Assembly: GCF_014697025.1 (NCBI RefSeq)
Contig: NZ_JACJRC010000009.1
Span: forward strand, 124,001 to 188,000
Source of the DNA: Alkalinema sp. FACHB-956
GTDB taxonomy: Bacteria > Cyanobacteriota > Cyanobacteriia > Leptolyngbyales > Leptolyngbyaceae
DNA: 64,000 nt
Reading direction: 5' to 3'
Both the position numbers and the translations under genes were made by a program. This document shows, one piece after another, positions 43,252 through 51,257 of this stretch; position 1 is the stretch's first letter, and every line of letters starts with the position of its first letter. Under the pieces are notes generated by a model, which had not been told where the DNA came from, made no database searches, and saw nothing but the letters and a program-made list of their open reading frames with translations.

Positions 43252-44214
43252 ATGAAAACTCGATTTACTCATTTTCTGAAACCCCTTTTGAAACCTATTC
43301 TCGCGATCGCACTGATCTTTACCCTCTTTTTTGGTGCGGTGGATCAAGCCCAAGCGGCGAGCTATGGGGGACGGATGGGTGGGGGATCTTTTCGATCAGC
43401 CCCTAGCCGAACCTACAGCGCACCCCGTTCCTACGGCGGTGGCTATGGCGGCGGTGGCTACTATGGCGGCGGTGGCAGCAGTTTCTTCTTCTTCCCTTCC
43501 CCTTGGATGTTTTTCTGGGGTGGCGGTGGTGCCTTTGGGGGCCTGTTCACCGTGTTGATTTTTGTCGCGATCGCGAATTTCGCCTTCCGCGCTTTGCGCA
43601 ATGCCCAGTCCGGTGACGGGGAAAGCTTAGGAGCATCCACGGTTTCGGTGACCAAGCTGCAAGTGGGGCTATTGGCCCAGGCTCGGGAATTACAGTCTGA
43701 CCTGAATCGCATTGCGCAACGGGCGGATACCAGTTCCAGCGCAGGCTTGGCGCAGGTGTTACAGGAATCCACACTGTCGTTGATGCGTCACCCGGAATAC
43801 TGGGTCTATGCCGGTGGAGAAACCAAAAATGCAGGACTGACGGCGGCGGAAGCGGAATTCAACCGCATTGCCCTGGCGGAACGCAGCAAGTTTAAAGGCG
43901 AGTCGCTTTCCAATGTGAGCGGTCAGTTGAAGCAAGCCGATAGCAGTTCTCTGACGGTTGCTCAGAAGGGAGACCTCGCGACCCAAGCACCGGGGGAATA
44001 TATCGTGGTGACCTTGGTGGTCGGTGCCGAAGGTAAAGTCGATTTACCTAAAATTACCAGTGCGGACGATGTGCGCAAGGCTCTGAGCGCCTTGGGAAGT
44101 GTCTCCAGCGATCGGCTGATGGCCTTGGAAGTGCTGTGGACGCCGCAGGTAGAAGGGGATGTCTTCACCAGTGATGACATGATTGTCAGCTATCCTACGT
44201 TGAAGCTGGTGTAG
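43252..44214 (+). CDS. DUF1517 membrane protein
   Basis: A 320-residue member of the DUF1517 family found in cyanobacteria and chloroplasts. An N-terminal signal/anchor lies at ~12-36 (ILAIALIFTLFFGAVDQAQA). A Gly/Ser/Tyr-rich stretch follows (~38-80, GYGGGGYYGGGGSS). A membrane segment is at ~88-115 (MFFWGGGGAFGGLFTVLIFV), then the conserved domain: TVSVTKLQVGLLAQARELQS, LQESTLSLMRHPEYWVY and EYIVVTLVVGAEGKVDLPKI. Function is unknown. A terminator follows 24 bases after the stop. Confidence 0.92.
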   Translation: MKTRFTHFLKPLLKPILAIALIFTLFFGAVDQAQAASYGGRMGGGSFRSAPSRTYSAPRSYGGGYGGGGYYGGGGSSFFFFPSPWMFFWGGGGAFGGLFTVLIFVAIANFAFRALRNAQSGDGESLGASTVSVTKLQVGLLAQARELQSDLNRIAQRADTSSSAGLAQVLQESTLSLMRHPEYWVYAGGETKNAGLTAAEAEFNRIALAERSKFKGESLSNVSGQLKQADSSSLTVAQKGDLATQAPGEYIVVTLVVGAEGKVDLPKITSADDVRKALSALGSVSSDRLMALEVLWTPQVEGDVFTSDDMIVSYPTLKLV

Positions 44215-44238
44215 GTTAGATTGTTGGACTTGTATGGG

Positions 44239-44268
44239 GGATGCGTTGTCGATGGCGCATCCTTTTTT
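44239..44268 (+). terminator. Rho-independent terminator of the DUF1517 gene
   Basis: GGATGCG (44239-44245) pairs with CGCATCC (44256-44262), followed by six T. Confidence 0.88.
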
Positions 44269-44449
44269 GTTCACTACAATTCATTAAATTTAGTTTTAAT
44301 TGTTTTTCTTGAATTTAGCTGTTTTCCTCAGCTTTGTTCTATGTTGATAAATCAATTACTATTTTGTTTTTAAATGATTGACTTTTTATTAACCTATTGA
44401 CTGATCTATGGATTGATCTGCTAGTTGACCTTAGTAAGGCTGAAGCGCT

Positions 44450-44878
44450 ATGGATAACGCACATTTGGGAATTGGATTGCTGGCCTTGGGTGGAATTGCC
44501 ACGATCGGTGCAGGATCACTATTCTGGGCTTACAAAGGGGCAGGCAGTGTGGCTGTTCTATTTCCAGAAGTGATGCCTGCGCCACCGGACTTGCCTGATC
44601 CGGTGCATTATTTATTTCAGACTGGGGTAAGTGCCTATTGTGCGGGGAATTATCGGCGTGCCCTGGATGCGTTTAATCAAGTACTGCAAACCCAGGCGGA
44701 TTTGGCTGAAGCCTACCACGATCGTGGCCTCTGTCTGGCCAACCTACGACAGGATGATCAAGCAACCCGTAGTTTTGTGAAGGCAGCGGAGTTGTATTTA
44801 GTTCAAGACGATCGACCCTCCGCAGAGCTGGTAAAACAGCATTTGAGGGCGCTGAAGCAGCGAAAGCAGGCAAAATAG
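44450..44878 (+). CDS. Small membrane-anchored TPR protein
   Basis: A 142-residue protein with an N-terminal membrane helix at ~7-28 (GIGLLALGGIATIGAGSLFW), a short Pro-rich link, then two TPR units (~52-120: YLFQTGVSAYCAGNYRRALD, AFNQVLQTQADLAEAYHDRG, LCLANLRQDDQATRSFVKAA) and a basic tail. The function is unknown; TPRs suggest protein binding near the membrane. The stop codon is the first base of a 20-bp tandem repeat that follows. Confidence 0.8.
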   Translation: MDNAHLGIGLLALGGIATIGAGSLFWAYKGAGSVAVLFPEVMPAPPDLPDPVHYLFQTGVSAYCAGNYRRALDAFNQVLQTQADLAEAYHDRGLCLANLRQDDQATRSFVKAAELYLVQDDRPSAELVKQHLRALKQRKQAK

Positions 44879-44950
44879 GAGCACGATTAACTATTAGGAG
44901 CACCATTAAACTATTAGGAGCACCATTAAACTATTAGGAGCGCCATTAAT
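44876..44950. repeat. 20-bp tandem repeat starting exactly at the TPR gene stop codon
   Basis: TAGGAGCACGATTAACTAT (44876-44894) starts with the TAG stop. TAGGAGCACCATTAAACTAT occurs exactly twice (44895-44934) and a partial copy ends at 44950. Confidence 0.9.
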
Positions 44951-45179
44951 TGTGTAGGGTGACGTATGTGTAGGTGACGTATGTGTAGGGTGATGTGTAG
45001 GTAATGTAGTGCTATTGTGCTAGGTCTCTGAGACAGTTCTGGGGGATGGGTGGTCCTGGAGAATACCTATTAAAGGCGAGGCGAGCGGGAGAGATTGCCA
45101 AATTACTCAGCAAGAAGAACCGCTTAGGCTACTCTAGAACAACGTCCCCTCTGTTCCCTTGTGGTAACTTCCTCTGATT
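44879..45179. other. Intergenic region, mostly tandem repeats
   Basis: The first 70 bases continue the 20-bp repeat. At 44951-45010 a second family of 14-16 bp (GTGTAGGTGACGTAT and variants) follows directly. The remaining ~170 bases before the HAD gene show no further structure. Confidence 0.6.
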
Positions 45180-45947
45180 ATGCAGACTCCTAATTTGCTG
45201 GCCTTAGATTTTGATGGTGTGATCTGTGATGGGCTGTTGGAATATTTCCAAACCGCTTGGCGAGCCTATTGCCAGTTATGGCATCCAGACAATACGCCCC
45301 CGACGGAGGAACTCGCACAAACGTTCTATCGCTTGCGGCCTGTGGTGGAAACGGGTTGGGAAATGCCAGTGTTGATCCATGCCCTAGAGTCGGGGTTTAG
45401 TGAAGCCGCAATTTTGCAAGAGTGGCCGAATCTAGCGTTAGAACTATTGCATCACCACCGCCTTAATCCGAAGGAAGTGGGCGCGATCGTGGATGGGATT
45501 CGCGATCGTTGGATTGTGCAGGATCTGTCCAGTTGGTTGGGGGAACATCGGTTTTATACAGGGGTGATCGATCGGCTCAAGGCGACTGAAAATTTTGTGA
45601 TTATTAGTACTAAAGAAGCGCGATTTATCCGCCAATTACTGCAACAGCAGGGAATTGATATCCAGGACGAGCAACTGTTTGGCAAAGAGAAGCAACGGCC
45701 TAAGTATGAAATTCTGCGCCAACTCAAACCGCAGTATGAAACGATTTGGTTTATTGAAGATCGGCTCAAAACGTTGCAAATGATTGAACAGCATCCTGAG
45801 CTGACCAATGTGGAACTGTTTTTGGCAGACTGGGGCTATAACCTGTCCCGCGATCGCGAGATTGCCCAGCACAGCGATCGGCTCAAGCTGTTGTCTTTAG
45901 ACCAATTTCACCAGCCCTGCGATCGATGGATAGGCGAGTCTGCATAA
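45180..45947 (+). CDS. HAD superfamily hydrolase
   Basis: A 255-residue haloacid-dehalogenase-type phosphatase. Motif I is DFDGV with nucleophile D10 and general acid D12. Motif II Thr/Ser is in VIISTKEARF. The Lys is in FGKEKQRPKYEILRQLKP. Motif III acids are in IWFIEDRLKTL. A helical cap lies between (~20-115). The substrate is unknown. The gene converges with the symporter gene, with a repeat between them that includes its stop codon. Confidence 0.88.
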   Translation: MQTPNLLALDFDGVICDGLLEYFQTAWRAYCQLWHPDNTPPTEELAQTFYRLRPVVETGWEMPVLIHALESGFSEAAILQEWPNLALELLHHHRLNPKEVGAIVDGIRDRWIVQDLSSWLGEHRFYTGVIDRLKATENFVIISTKEARFIRQLLQQQGIDIQDEQLFGKEKQRPKYEILRQLKPQYETIWFIEDRLKTLQMIEQHPELTNVELFLADWGYNLSRDREIAQHSDRLKLLSLDQFHQPCDRWIGESA

Positions 45948-45993
45948 GAAGCTCATTGCTCTAGAAGCTCATTAGTCTAGAAGCTTCCTAGTC
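45945..45993. repeat. 16-17-bp repeat spanning two convergent stop codons
   Basis: TAAGAAGCTCATTGCTC (45945-45961) starts with the HAD stop. TAGAAGCTCATTAGTC (45962-45977) and TAGAAGCTTCCTAGTC (45978-45993) follow, and the last contains the stop of the opposing symporter gene (45988-45990). Confidence 0.85.
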
Positions 45994-47295
45994 TACAGGG
46001 GATTGATTAAGCGAAGAACCTGCGGTCGCTTGCATTGCTATAGCAACTGTTTCTTGTGTTGTTACTTCCTGTGTTACTCCAGCAATTGTTTCTAAATAAT
46101 TCCTTTCCAACTTGTCTAGTATTGCTGCATGGACAATGTTTCCCAATACATTGAGCATTGTTGATAGGCCGTCTACCAAGCGGTTGACCCCTGCCACGAT
46201 CGCCACGCCTTCCACGGGTAAGCCCGCAGCCGTCAGTACGGTTGTCATCATGATAATGCCAGCCCCCGGCACTCCAGCGGTACTGAGGGAGACGAGAAAA
46301 GTGCTGAGAAAGATAGCGGATAGCAAAGTGGGCGTCAGGGGAATATGAAATAATTGGGCAATAAAAACAGCATTGAAACCCTGCATAATGGCTGAACCAT
46401 CCCGCTTTAGGGCGGTACCCAGGGGAATGGCAAAACTGGCAATCTCATCGCGCATTCCATACTGGGTGTGGGCATCTTGGAGAGCAACGGGTAAGGCTGC
46501 ATTAGAACTGGCGGTGCCAAAGGCCAGGGATAGGCTAGGAGAGAAGCTTTGAAAGAGCTTCAGTGGAGAAAGTTTAAATGCAAGGAGAATGGCAATGTAA
46601 ATCGCAATCATCCAGAGAATGGCAATAGCATCCCCTACAACATAGTTAAATAGTTTTGCAATAATGCCTAAACCTTGATTGGCTACGACGGAACTCATCA
46701 ACGCAAACACCCCGATCGGAGATGCGTAAAGCACTAGAAACAAGATCTTTTCACTAATTGCATAAATACTCTCTACAAACTGCACAAAGGGTTGAGCCCG
46801 ATTACCCGCTTGCTGAATCCCCAATCCAATCAATCCTGCGGAGAGAATGGTTTGCAATAAATTTCCCGTTGCCAGGGCAGTGAGGGGATTGGTGGGGACG
46901 AGGCTAATCAGCCATGCCAAGAGGTCGGGAGCTTGGGGGGTTTCTAGGACAGGCGCGATCGCAAGCTCGGTCATCTGGACAGACGATCGCAGCACAATAG
47001 CGGTGCCCATACCAAGGGCGACGGCTAGGGAACTGGTGAGTAAATAGCCGCCCAAGAGCTGAAGGGTATATCGCCCCATTTGAGCCGCATTGCGGATGCG
47101 TGCCATCGCCAAAATCAACGAAGAGAAGACGAGGGGCACGACGACAAACTGAATTAACCGCAGAAAGATTTGGCCTAGGGGATCAAAACCATAGTGGTCT
47201 ATTAAACCGACCCAAGCAGGACAAAGATCATGGAGGGCTGTTCCAAAGGCTAATCCTCCCACCAATGCCAGCAAAATTAGCGTTGAAAGTGTCAT
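45988..47295 (-). CDS. Dicarboxylate/amino acid:cation symporter, copy 1
   Basis: A roughly 435-residue inner-membrane symporter of the DAACS (GltP/DctA) family, which takes up glutamate, aspartate or C4-dicarboxylates with H+ or Na+. Hallmarks are LAFGTASSNAALPVALQDAH (serine-rich hairpin), IPLGTALKRDGSAIMQGFNA, STAGVPGAGIIMMTTVLTAA and VNRLVDGLSTMLNVLGNIVH. I begin at ATG 47295 (MTLSTLILLALVGG) because its neighbour copy starts at the same place in the alignment. The longer TTG start at 47316 has no support. It lies beside a paralogue in the same direction. Confidence 0.93.
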   Translation of the reverse strand: MTLSTLILLALVGGLAFGTALHDLCPAWVGLIDHYGFDPLGQIFLRLIQFVVVPLVFSSLILAMARIRNAAQMGRYTLQLLGGYLLTSSLAVALGMGTAIVLRSSVQMTELAIAPVLETPQAPDLLAWLISLVPTNPLTALATGNLLQTILSAGLIGLGIQQAGNRAQPFVQFVESIYAISEKILFLVLYASPIGVFALMSSVVANQGLGIIAKLFNYVVGDAIAILWMIAIYIAILLAFKLSPLKLFQSFSPSLSLAFGTASSNAALPVALQDAHTQYGMRDEIASFAIPLGTALKRDGSAIMQGFNAVFIAQLFHIPLTPTLLSAIFLSTFLVSLSTAGVPGAGIIMMTTVLTAAGLPVEGVAIVAGVNRLVDGLSTMLNVLGNIVHAAILDKLERNYLETIAGVTQEVTTQETVAIAMQATAGSSLNQSPVD

Positions 47296-47458
47296 GGTCT
47301 GCGATCGGGCTCCCAAAAATTCACCACCCCACTAATTTATCTAAGTTCCACAGGTTTAATTGTGTCCAATGGATAAGTTTTGATAGAGATCAAGCAGCGT
47401 TCCAGGGGCCTTGGTCCTGTTTGGGGGGGTGGACGTTTCGACGTGCTCAGCATCATGG

Positions 47459-48724
47459 CTAGTGCGGTTGGGTTTCTTCCGATCGTGCTTGGGCGGTGGC
47501 TTCCTGGGCTGCTTCTCCAGAGGGCTGTCCTTGTTCCCAGCGTTCCAGAAATACCGCATTGGCCGTATTGCCCACCACGTTCAAGATCGTGTGAAAGCTA
47601 TCCATTAAACGATCGATGCCCGCTACGATCGCCACGCCTTCAATGGGCAGCCCCGCAGCGGTTAGTACCGTCGTCATCATAACAATGCCTGCGCCGGGAA
47701 CTCCAGCAGTACTGAAGGACACGAGTAAGGTACTCAGGGCGATCGCAGACAGCAAACTGGTCGTGATGGGGACATCGTACAACTGCGCCACAAAAAGGGC
47801 GTTAAATCCCTGCCCGATCGCCATGCCATCGCGTTTGAGGGCTGTGCCGAGGGGAATGGCAAAACTGGCGATCGGGGCTGAGAGGCCATAGGTTTCCTGG
47901 GCGTCTTTGAGGGCGATGGGTAGGGCGGCGTTGGAACTGGCGGTACCGAAGGCGAGGGATAGGGTGGGAAAAAAGCTACGGAAAAAATGAATCGGTTTGC
48001 CCTGAATCAACCCCAACAACAGCCCATAGACTCCAATCATCAACCCGATCGCGAACACAGTCCCCACCATGTAGGTCAACAGACGGGTTAAAATGCCGAA
48101 ACCTTGAATGGCAATCACAGAACTCATGAGCGAGAACACACCAACGGGAGCAAAGTTGAGAATGAAAAATAGAATCTTCTCACTAATGCTGTAGACACTT
48201 TCCACAAAGGCGATAAAGGGTTTCGCTTTCTCGCCAGCTTGTTGGATGCCGATGCCAATTAGTGCGCCGGAAATGATGGTTTGCAACAGGTTGCTAGTGC
48301 TGAGGGCCTGTAAGGGATTTGTGGGAATCAGGCTGACCATCCAGTCAATCAAATCGGGGGCAGTGGTGCTGGTATTCACCGTTTCTAAGGTGAAGCCAAT
48401 CATGCCGCTGCCTGGTTGCAAAATAGCAGCGGTTCCCATGCCCAGGGTAACGGCGATCGCGCTGGTCAGAAGATAACCCAGTAAGAGTTTGGCGGTATAG
48501 CGGCCCACTTGGGCGGCATTTTGGACGCGGGTGAGGCCGAGGATCAGGGAGGAAAAGACGATCGGGACGACGACGAATTGAATCAGCCGCAGAAAGGCTT
48601 GGCCTAAGGGGGCTAGGCAGTAGTGATCTAAGGAAAGAACCCAAGCTGGAAAAAACTCATGGAGGGTTGCACCAAAGGCAATCCCTAGGCCCATGGCCAA
48701 TAGGATCAGGGTAGAAAGATTCAT
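47459..48724 (-). CDS. Dicarboxylate/amino acid:cation symporter, copy 2
   Basis: A 421-residue paralogue of the gene downstream, with the same hallmarks: LAFGTASSNAALPIALKDAQ, IPLGTALKRDGMAIGQGFNA and STAGVPGAGIVMMTTVLTAA. The two align from the first residue (MNLSTLILLAMGLGIAFGAT against MTLSTLILLALVGGLAFGTA). They differ most near residues 100-130 and at the C-terminus. A tandem duplication followed by divergence explains them. The pair may be an operon (about 160-base gap) with different substrate ranges. The start ATG is 48722-48724. Confidence 0.93.
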   Translation of the reverse strand: MNLSTLILLAMGLGIAFGATLHEFFPAWVLSLDHYCLAPLGQAFLRLIQFVVVPIVFSSLILGLTRVQNAAQVGRYTAKLLLGYLLTSAIAVTLGMGTAAILQPGSGMIGFTLETVNTSTTAPDLIDWMVSLIPTNPLQALSTSNLLQTIISGALIGIGIQQAGEKAKPFIAFVESVYSISEKILFFILNFAPVGVFSLMSSVIAIQGFGILTRLLTYMVGTVFAIGLMIGVYGLLLGLIQGKPIHFFRSFFPTLSLAFGTASSNAALPIALKDAQETYGLSAPIASFAIPLGTALKRDGMAIGQGFNALFVAQLYDVPITTSLLSAIALSTLLVSFSTAGVPGAGIVMMTTVLTAAGLPIEGVAIVAGIDRLMDSFHTILNVVGNTANAVFLERWEQGQPSGEAAQEATAQARSEETQPH

Positions 48725-48841
48725 GGGAACTTACGATCGCAGAGCAGGAAGGATGATCCGTTGAGGAACTTGATTTCAAGATACTGCAAGTTTTCCAGAT
48801 TTTTTCAAACAGACACCTTGCAATCGCGATCGGTGGACTAT

Positions 48842-48909
48842 GCAGGTCTGTCTTGTGACGGCAGGTCTGTCTTGCGAGTACAGGTCTGTCTTGCGAGTAC
48901 AGCTCTGTT
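48842..48909. repeat. 19-20-bp tandem repeat, about 3.5 copies
   Basis: GCAGGTCTGTCTTGTGACG, GCAGGTCTGTCTTGCGAGTA and CAGGTCTGTCTTGCGAGTA follow each other (48842-48899), then a partial copy. Confidence 0.85.
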
Positions 48910-48953
48910 GGCGATCGGTTACAGCCTAATCGGTGGGGTAAGGCGCGATCGGG

Positions 48954-49010
48954 TTGACATACTCAACAAATTGAGTATATAGTGCTGGACATACTCAATT
49001 TGTTGAGTAT
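48954..49010 (+). promoter_or_regulatory. Sigma-70 promoter overlapped by two mutually inverse 20-bp dyads
   Basis: TTGACA (48954-48959) and TATAGT (48978-48983) are separated by 18 bp. The dyad ATACTCAACAAATTGAGTAT (48959-48978) fills the spacer. ATACTCAATTTGTTGAGTAT (48991-49010), its exact reverse complement, lies just downstream of the -10. Centres are 32 bp apart, three helical turns. This is a textbook layout for repression by a dimeric regulator; which one is unknown. Confidence 0.8.
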
Positions 49011-49032
49011 TGATCTGTCCAGGGAGATTGCT

Positions 49033-49422
49033 ATGCTGAAATATAAGCTCTATCAAGCTGCTTTGCCGGAGCATCCCGAGGCGGTGGTGTTTGTGAATGG
49101 GATGATTGCCCGCGATCGGGCGGGTTTTTTGTGGTTTTGGCGGAATTTGCCCAGTATTTATCGATCGACTTCGCAGGCTGCGGGCTGCTTGCAGGTGAAG
49201 GCGGGCATTTGTGGCCCGAAGGAAGTGATTATGGTGAGTTATTGGGAATCCGAGGCGCAGTTGATGGCGTTTTTTCGGGGGGCGGCCCATCGGGAGATGA
49301 TGCAATTTACCCAGCGTCATCCCAATAGCTTGTGTCTTTATAACGAAACCTATCAGCCGAGAAAAAGTGGGAAATATAGCCACGAGCCGCAGGGAATGGC
49401 AATCGTCTATGGTGTGTCGTGA
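49033..49422 (+). CDS. Small monooxygenase-like (dimeric alpha-beta barrel) protein
   Basis: A 129-residue protein. AVVFVNGMIARDRAGFLWFW, VIMVSYWESEAQLMAFFRGA and AHREMMQFTQRHPNSLCLYN give the strand-helix pattern and HREM element of ABM-like or DUF4188-type proteins. The exact family is uncertain. I start at ATG 49033, with AGGGAG at 49021-49026. An upstream ATG at 48982 would overlap the promoter and the second operator. Transcription is likely tightly controlled by the dyads at 48959-49010. The reaction cannot be told; related small proteins modify or bind quinone-like and aromatic compounds. Confidence 0.8.
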   Translation: MLKYKLYQAALPEHPEAVVFVNGMIARDRAGFLWFWRNLPSIYRSTSQAAGCLQVKAGICGPKEVIMVSYWESEAQLMAFFRGAAHREMMQFTQRHPNSLCLYNETYQPRKSGKYSHEPQGMAIVYGVS

Positions 49423-49557
49423 TATTTTGTAACCGTAGGGTGATTCCCCAGTAATTTTGGGATGGTAGAGTGAGGATATTCTCCCCTAATGGGTATTAAT
49501 AGCTCAATGGGAGGGATTTTGGACGATCGACTTGGACGATTGACATTGTAAGGCTGT

Positions 49558-51210
49558 ATGCTCTCTCACCCGTTTATTCCCGTGGCTCTGAAACGATGGG
49601 CGATCGCGATCGCGACTCCGTTATTCCTTCAGTCGATCAATTTGCCACTATCTGCTGTTGCTGCGGATATTCCTAATCTGCCGAAGCCTGTTCGATCGAA
49701 CGCGGAAACTCAACGATCGGAATACGTTACGACAGTCTTTGACCTCTCGGGAACATCTTTGGCGCAGGTTGAGGGAGAAATTAAAGAGTTCAGCGCTGAT
49801 GGTCAGTATTTCCTGATAGCTTTTGGTGATAGTAGAGGATACGCTTTATTTCAACGTTCTGGGCACAAGCGGTTGCAACTGGATGTGGGTATTGTGAAGC
49901 TGAGTCCCGATGGGAAAACCTTGGTGTCTGAGCGATTCAATCAGTCTCAGTTGTACAGTTCCACTGGAAAGCGCCTCGCTGAATTGCCGGGACAAGATGC
50001 CAGCTTTAGTCAAAATGGTCAACTCATTCTGACTAGTACGTATGAAAGTTTTTACTTAAGTGAGGCTTCGGGGAAAAGGTTGGCTCAAATATCGGGCTCC
50101 CCGTTTCCACCAAGTTTAGGTTTGGAGAGCTTTGCTGTGACTAGTCGCCATCTTACTGTTACGCGATCGAGAGAATGGCAGAAAAAGATTGTGACGACTT
50201 GTAATTTCTTGGATGCCTCTGGTAAAACGATCGCTGAATTTCCCCAAGTGTGTGGTGGGTTTAGCCCCAATGGGGATAAGTTTGTGGTTTTGAATGGTAC
50301 ACAAAGCGAGAATGTTGATGCAAGCTTGTATGATTTGTCGGGTCGAAAATTGAATACTTTAAAGGGTGAGGTTGTTCGGTTTAGTCCTGATGGAAATTTG
50401 ATATTGACCCATGCACGTCTAAGTAGCTCTGAGAGCTATCTATATAATTCGGTAGGCCAAAAAATTGCGCTGCTTCAGGGGGAATCCGGTAGATTTAGTT
50501 CGACGAGCCTGCGCATCATTACCGTCTCTAGTCAAGGAATTCATCTATATAATTCCGCTGGTCAGGAGTTGGCAAGACTGCCAGGGCAACGGGCTGCTTT
50601 TCTGCCCAAGACTGATCGGATTGTGACGGTCGGAGAAGTCAAGACCTCCGACCTGCCGCGATCGTCCAGAGTTGAACCCATCTGCCATGACCCTGCATCG
50701 ATCAAAAAACAGGCCGTTAGTTTAGAAAAACGGGAGTTGCAAAAACCCTCTCAAATCGCGGCTGTTTCGAACACGGCGGCACAACCTAATGCTTCTTCTA
50801 AAGAATCTCCAAAAGAAATTCGATTATTCGATCTCACTAGCTGTAAGTCAACTGTGCTTAAAGGTAGCTTTGATGCCTACTTTATGGAGCTATCGGGTGC
50901 GGGGGGGAGTAATCTGCAAAATTCTCAAGATTATTTGCCTTTCTTGAGTCCTGACGGAGAGCGTGTAATTACTAGTGAGGCAGGCACGATTTACCTCTAC
51001 AGTGCATCTGGCCAACTGGTTGCCCAGCTACCGGGACAGTTTTTGCAGTTTGATGCAACCGGAAAGTACGGCTTAGCAAAAATGAGGGATGAGGTTTACG
51101 TGTTCGATCGATCGGGCCGACAAATTATGAAAACGAAAGGGGAATTTGGGCTGTTCAGCCCTAATGGTCAATCCGTTGCTATCTCAGCCAAACAAGCTAT
51201 AGACTTCTGA
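49558..51210 (+). CDS. Exported beta-propeller-like repeat protein
   Basis: A 550-residue exported protein. A signal peptide of ~35 residues ends near SAVAADIP. The rest is made of repeated strands of the kind LYSSTGKRLAELPGQDASFS, LSEASGKRLAQISG, LYDLSGRKLNTLKGEVVRFS, LYNSAGQELARLPGQRAAFL and LYSASGQLVAQLPGQFLQFD. Each is followed by a PDGxxILT-like turn. This is a WD40-like (PD40) propeller pattern with more than eight blades, the number not certain. No catalytic motif is seen; a periplasmic binding role is inferred. It appears monocistronic. Confidence 0.8.
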   Translation: MLSHPFIPVALKRWAIAIATPLFLQSINLPLSAVAADIPNLPKPVRSNAETQRSEYVTTVFDLSGTSLAQVEGEIKEFSADGQYFLIAFGDSRGYALFQRSGHKRLQLDVGIVKLSPDGKTLVSERFNQSQLYSSTGKRLAELPGQDASFSQNGQLILTSTYESFYLSEASGKRLAQISGSPFPPSLGLESFAVTSRHLTVTRSREWQKKIVTTCNFLDASGKTIAEFPQVCGGFSPNGDKFVVLNGTQSENVDASLYDLSGRKLNTLKGEVVRFSPDGNLILTHARLSSSESYLYNSVGQKIALLQGESGRFSSTSLRIITVSSQGIHLYNSAGQELARLPGQRAAFLPKTDRIVTVGEVKTSDLPRSSRVEPICHDPASIKKQAVSLEKRELQKPSQIAAVSNTAAQPNASSKESPKEIRLFDLTSCKSTVLKGSFDAYFMELSGAGGSNLQNSQDYLPFLSPDGERVITSEAGTIYLYSASGQLVAQLPGQFLQFDATGKYGLAKMRDEVYVFDRSGRQIMKTKGEFGLFSPNGQSVAISAKQAIDF

Positions 51211-51257
51211 TAACCTTGGTAGATGCAGACTAAGAATCTTGATTGGAACTTGATGAT

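Larger units (their letters stand above)
48725..49032. promoter_or_regulatory. Divergent control region with tandem repeat and paired operators
   Basis: This 308-base region lies between symporter copy 2 (minus) and the small gene at 49033 (plus). It holds the 19-20-bp tandem repeat (48842-48909) and the promoter with two 20-bp dyads (48954-49010), both listed. A regulator acting here could affect either gene. Confidence 0.6.

Noticed and set aside
44876-45010. 20-bp and 15-bp repeats as a possible CRISPR or replication-origin iteron array
   Set aside because: The units abut with no spacers, start at a stop codon and resemble other slippage-type arrays here. No DnaA boxes or AT-rich unwinding element were seen with them.
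48982-49032. Upstream ATG start for the ABM-like gene
   Set aside because: It lies inside the promoter -10 and second operator. ATG 49033 has a proper AGGAG-type site.
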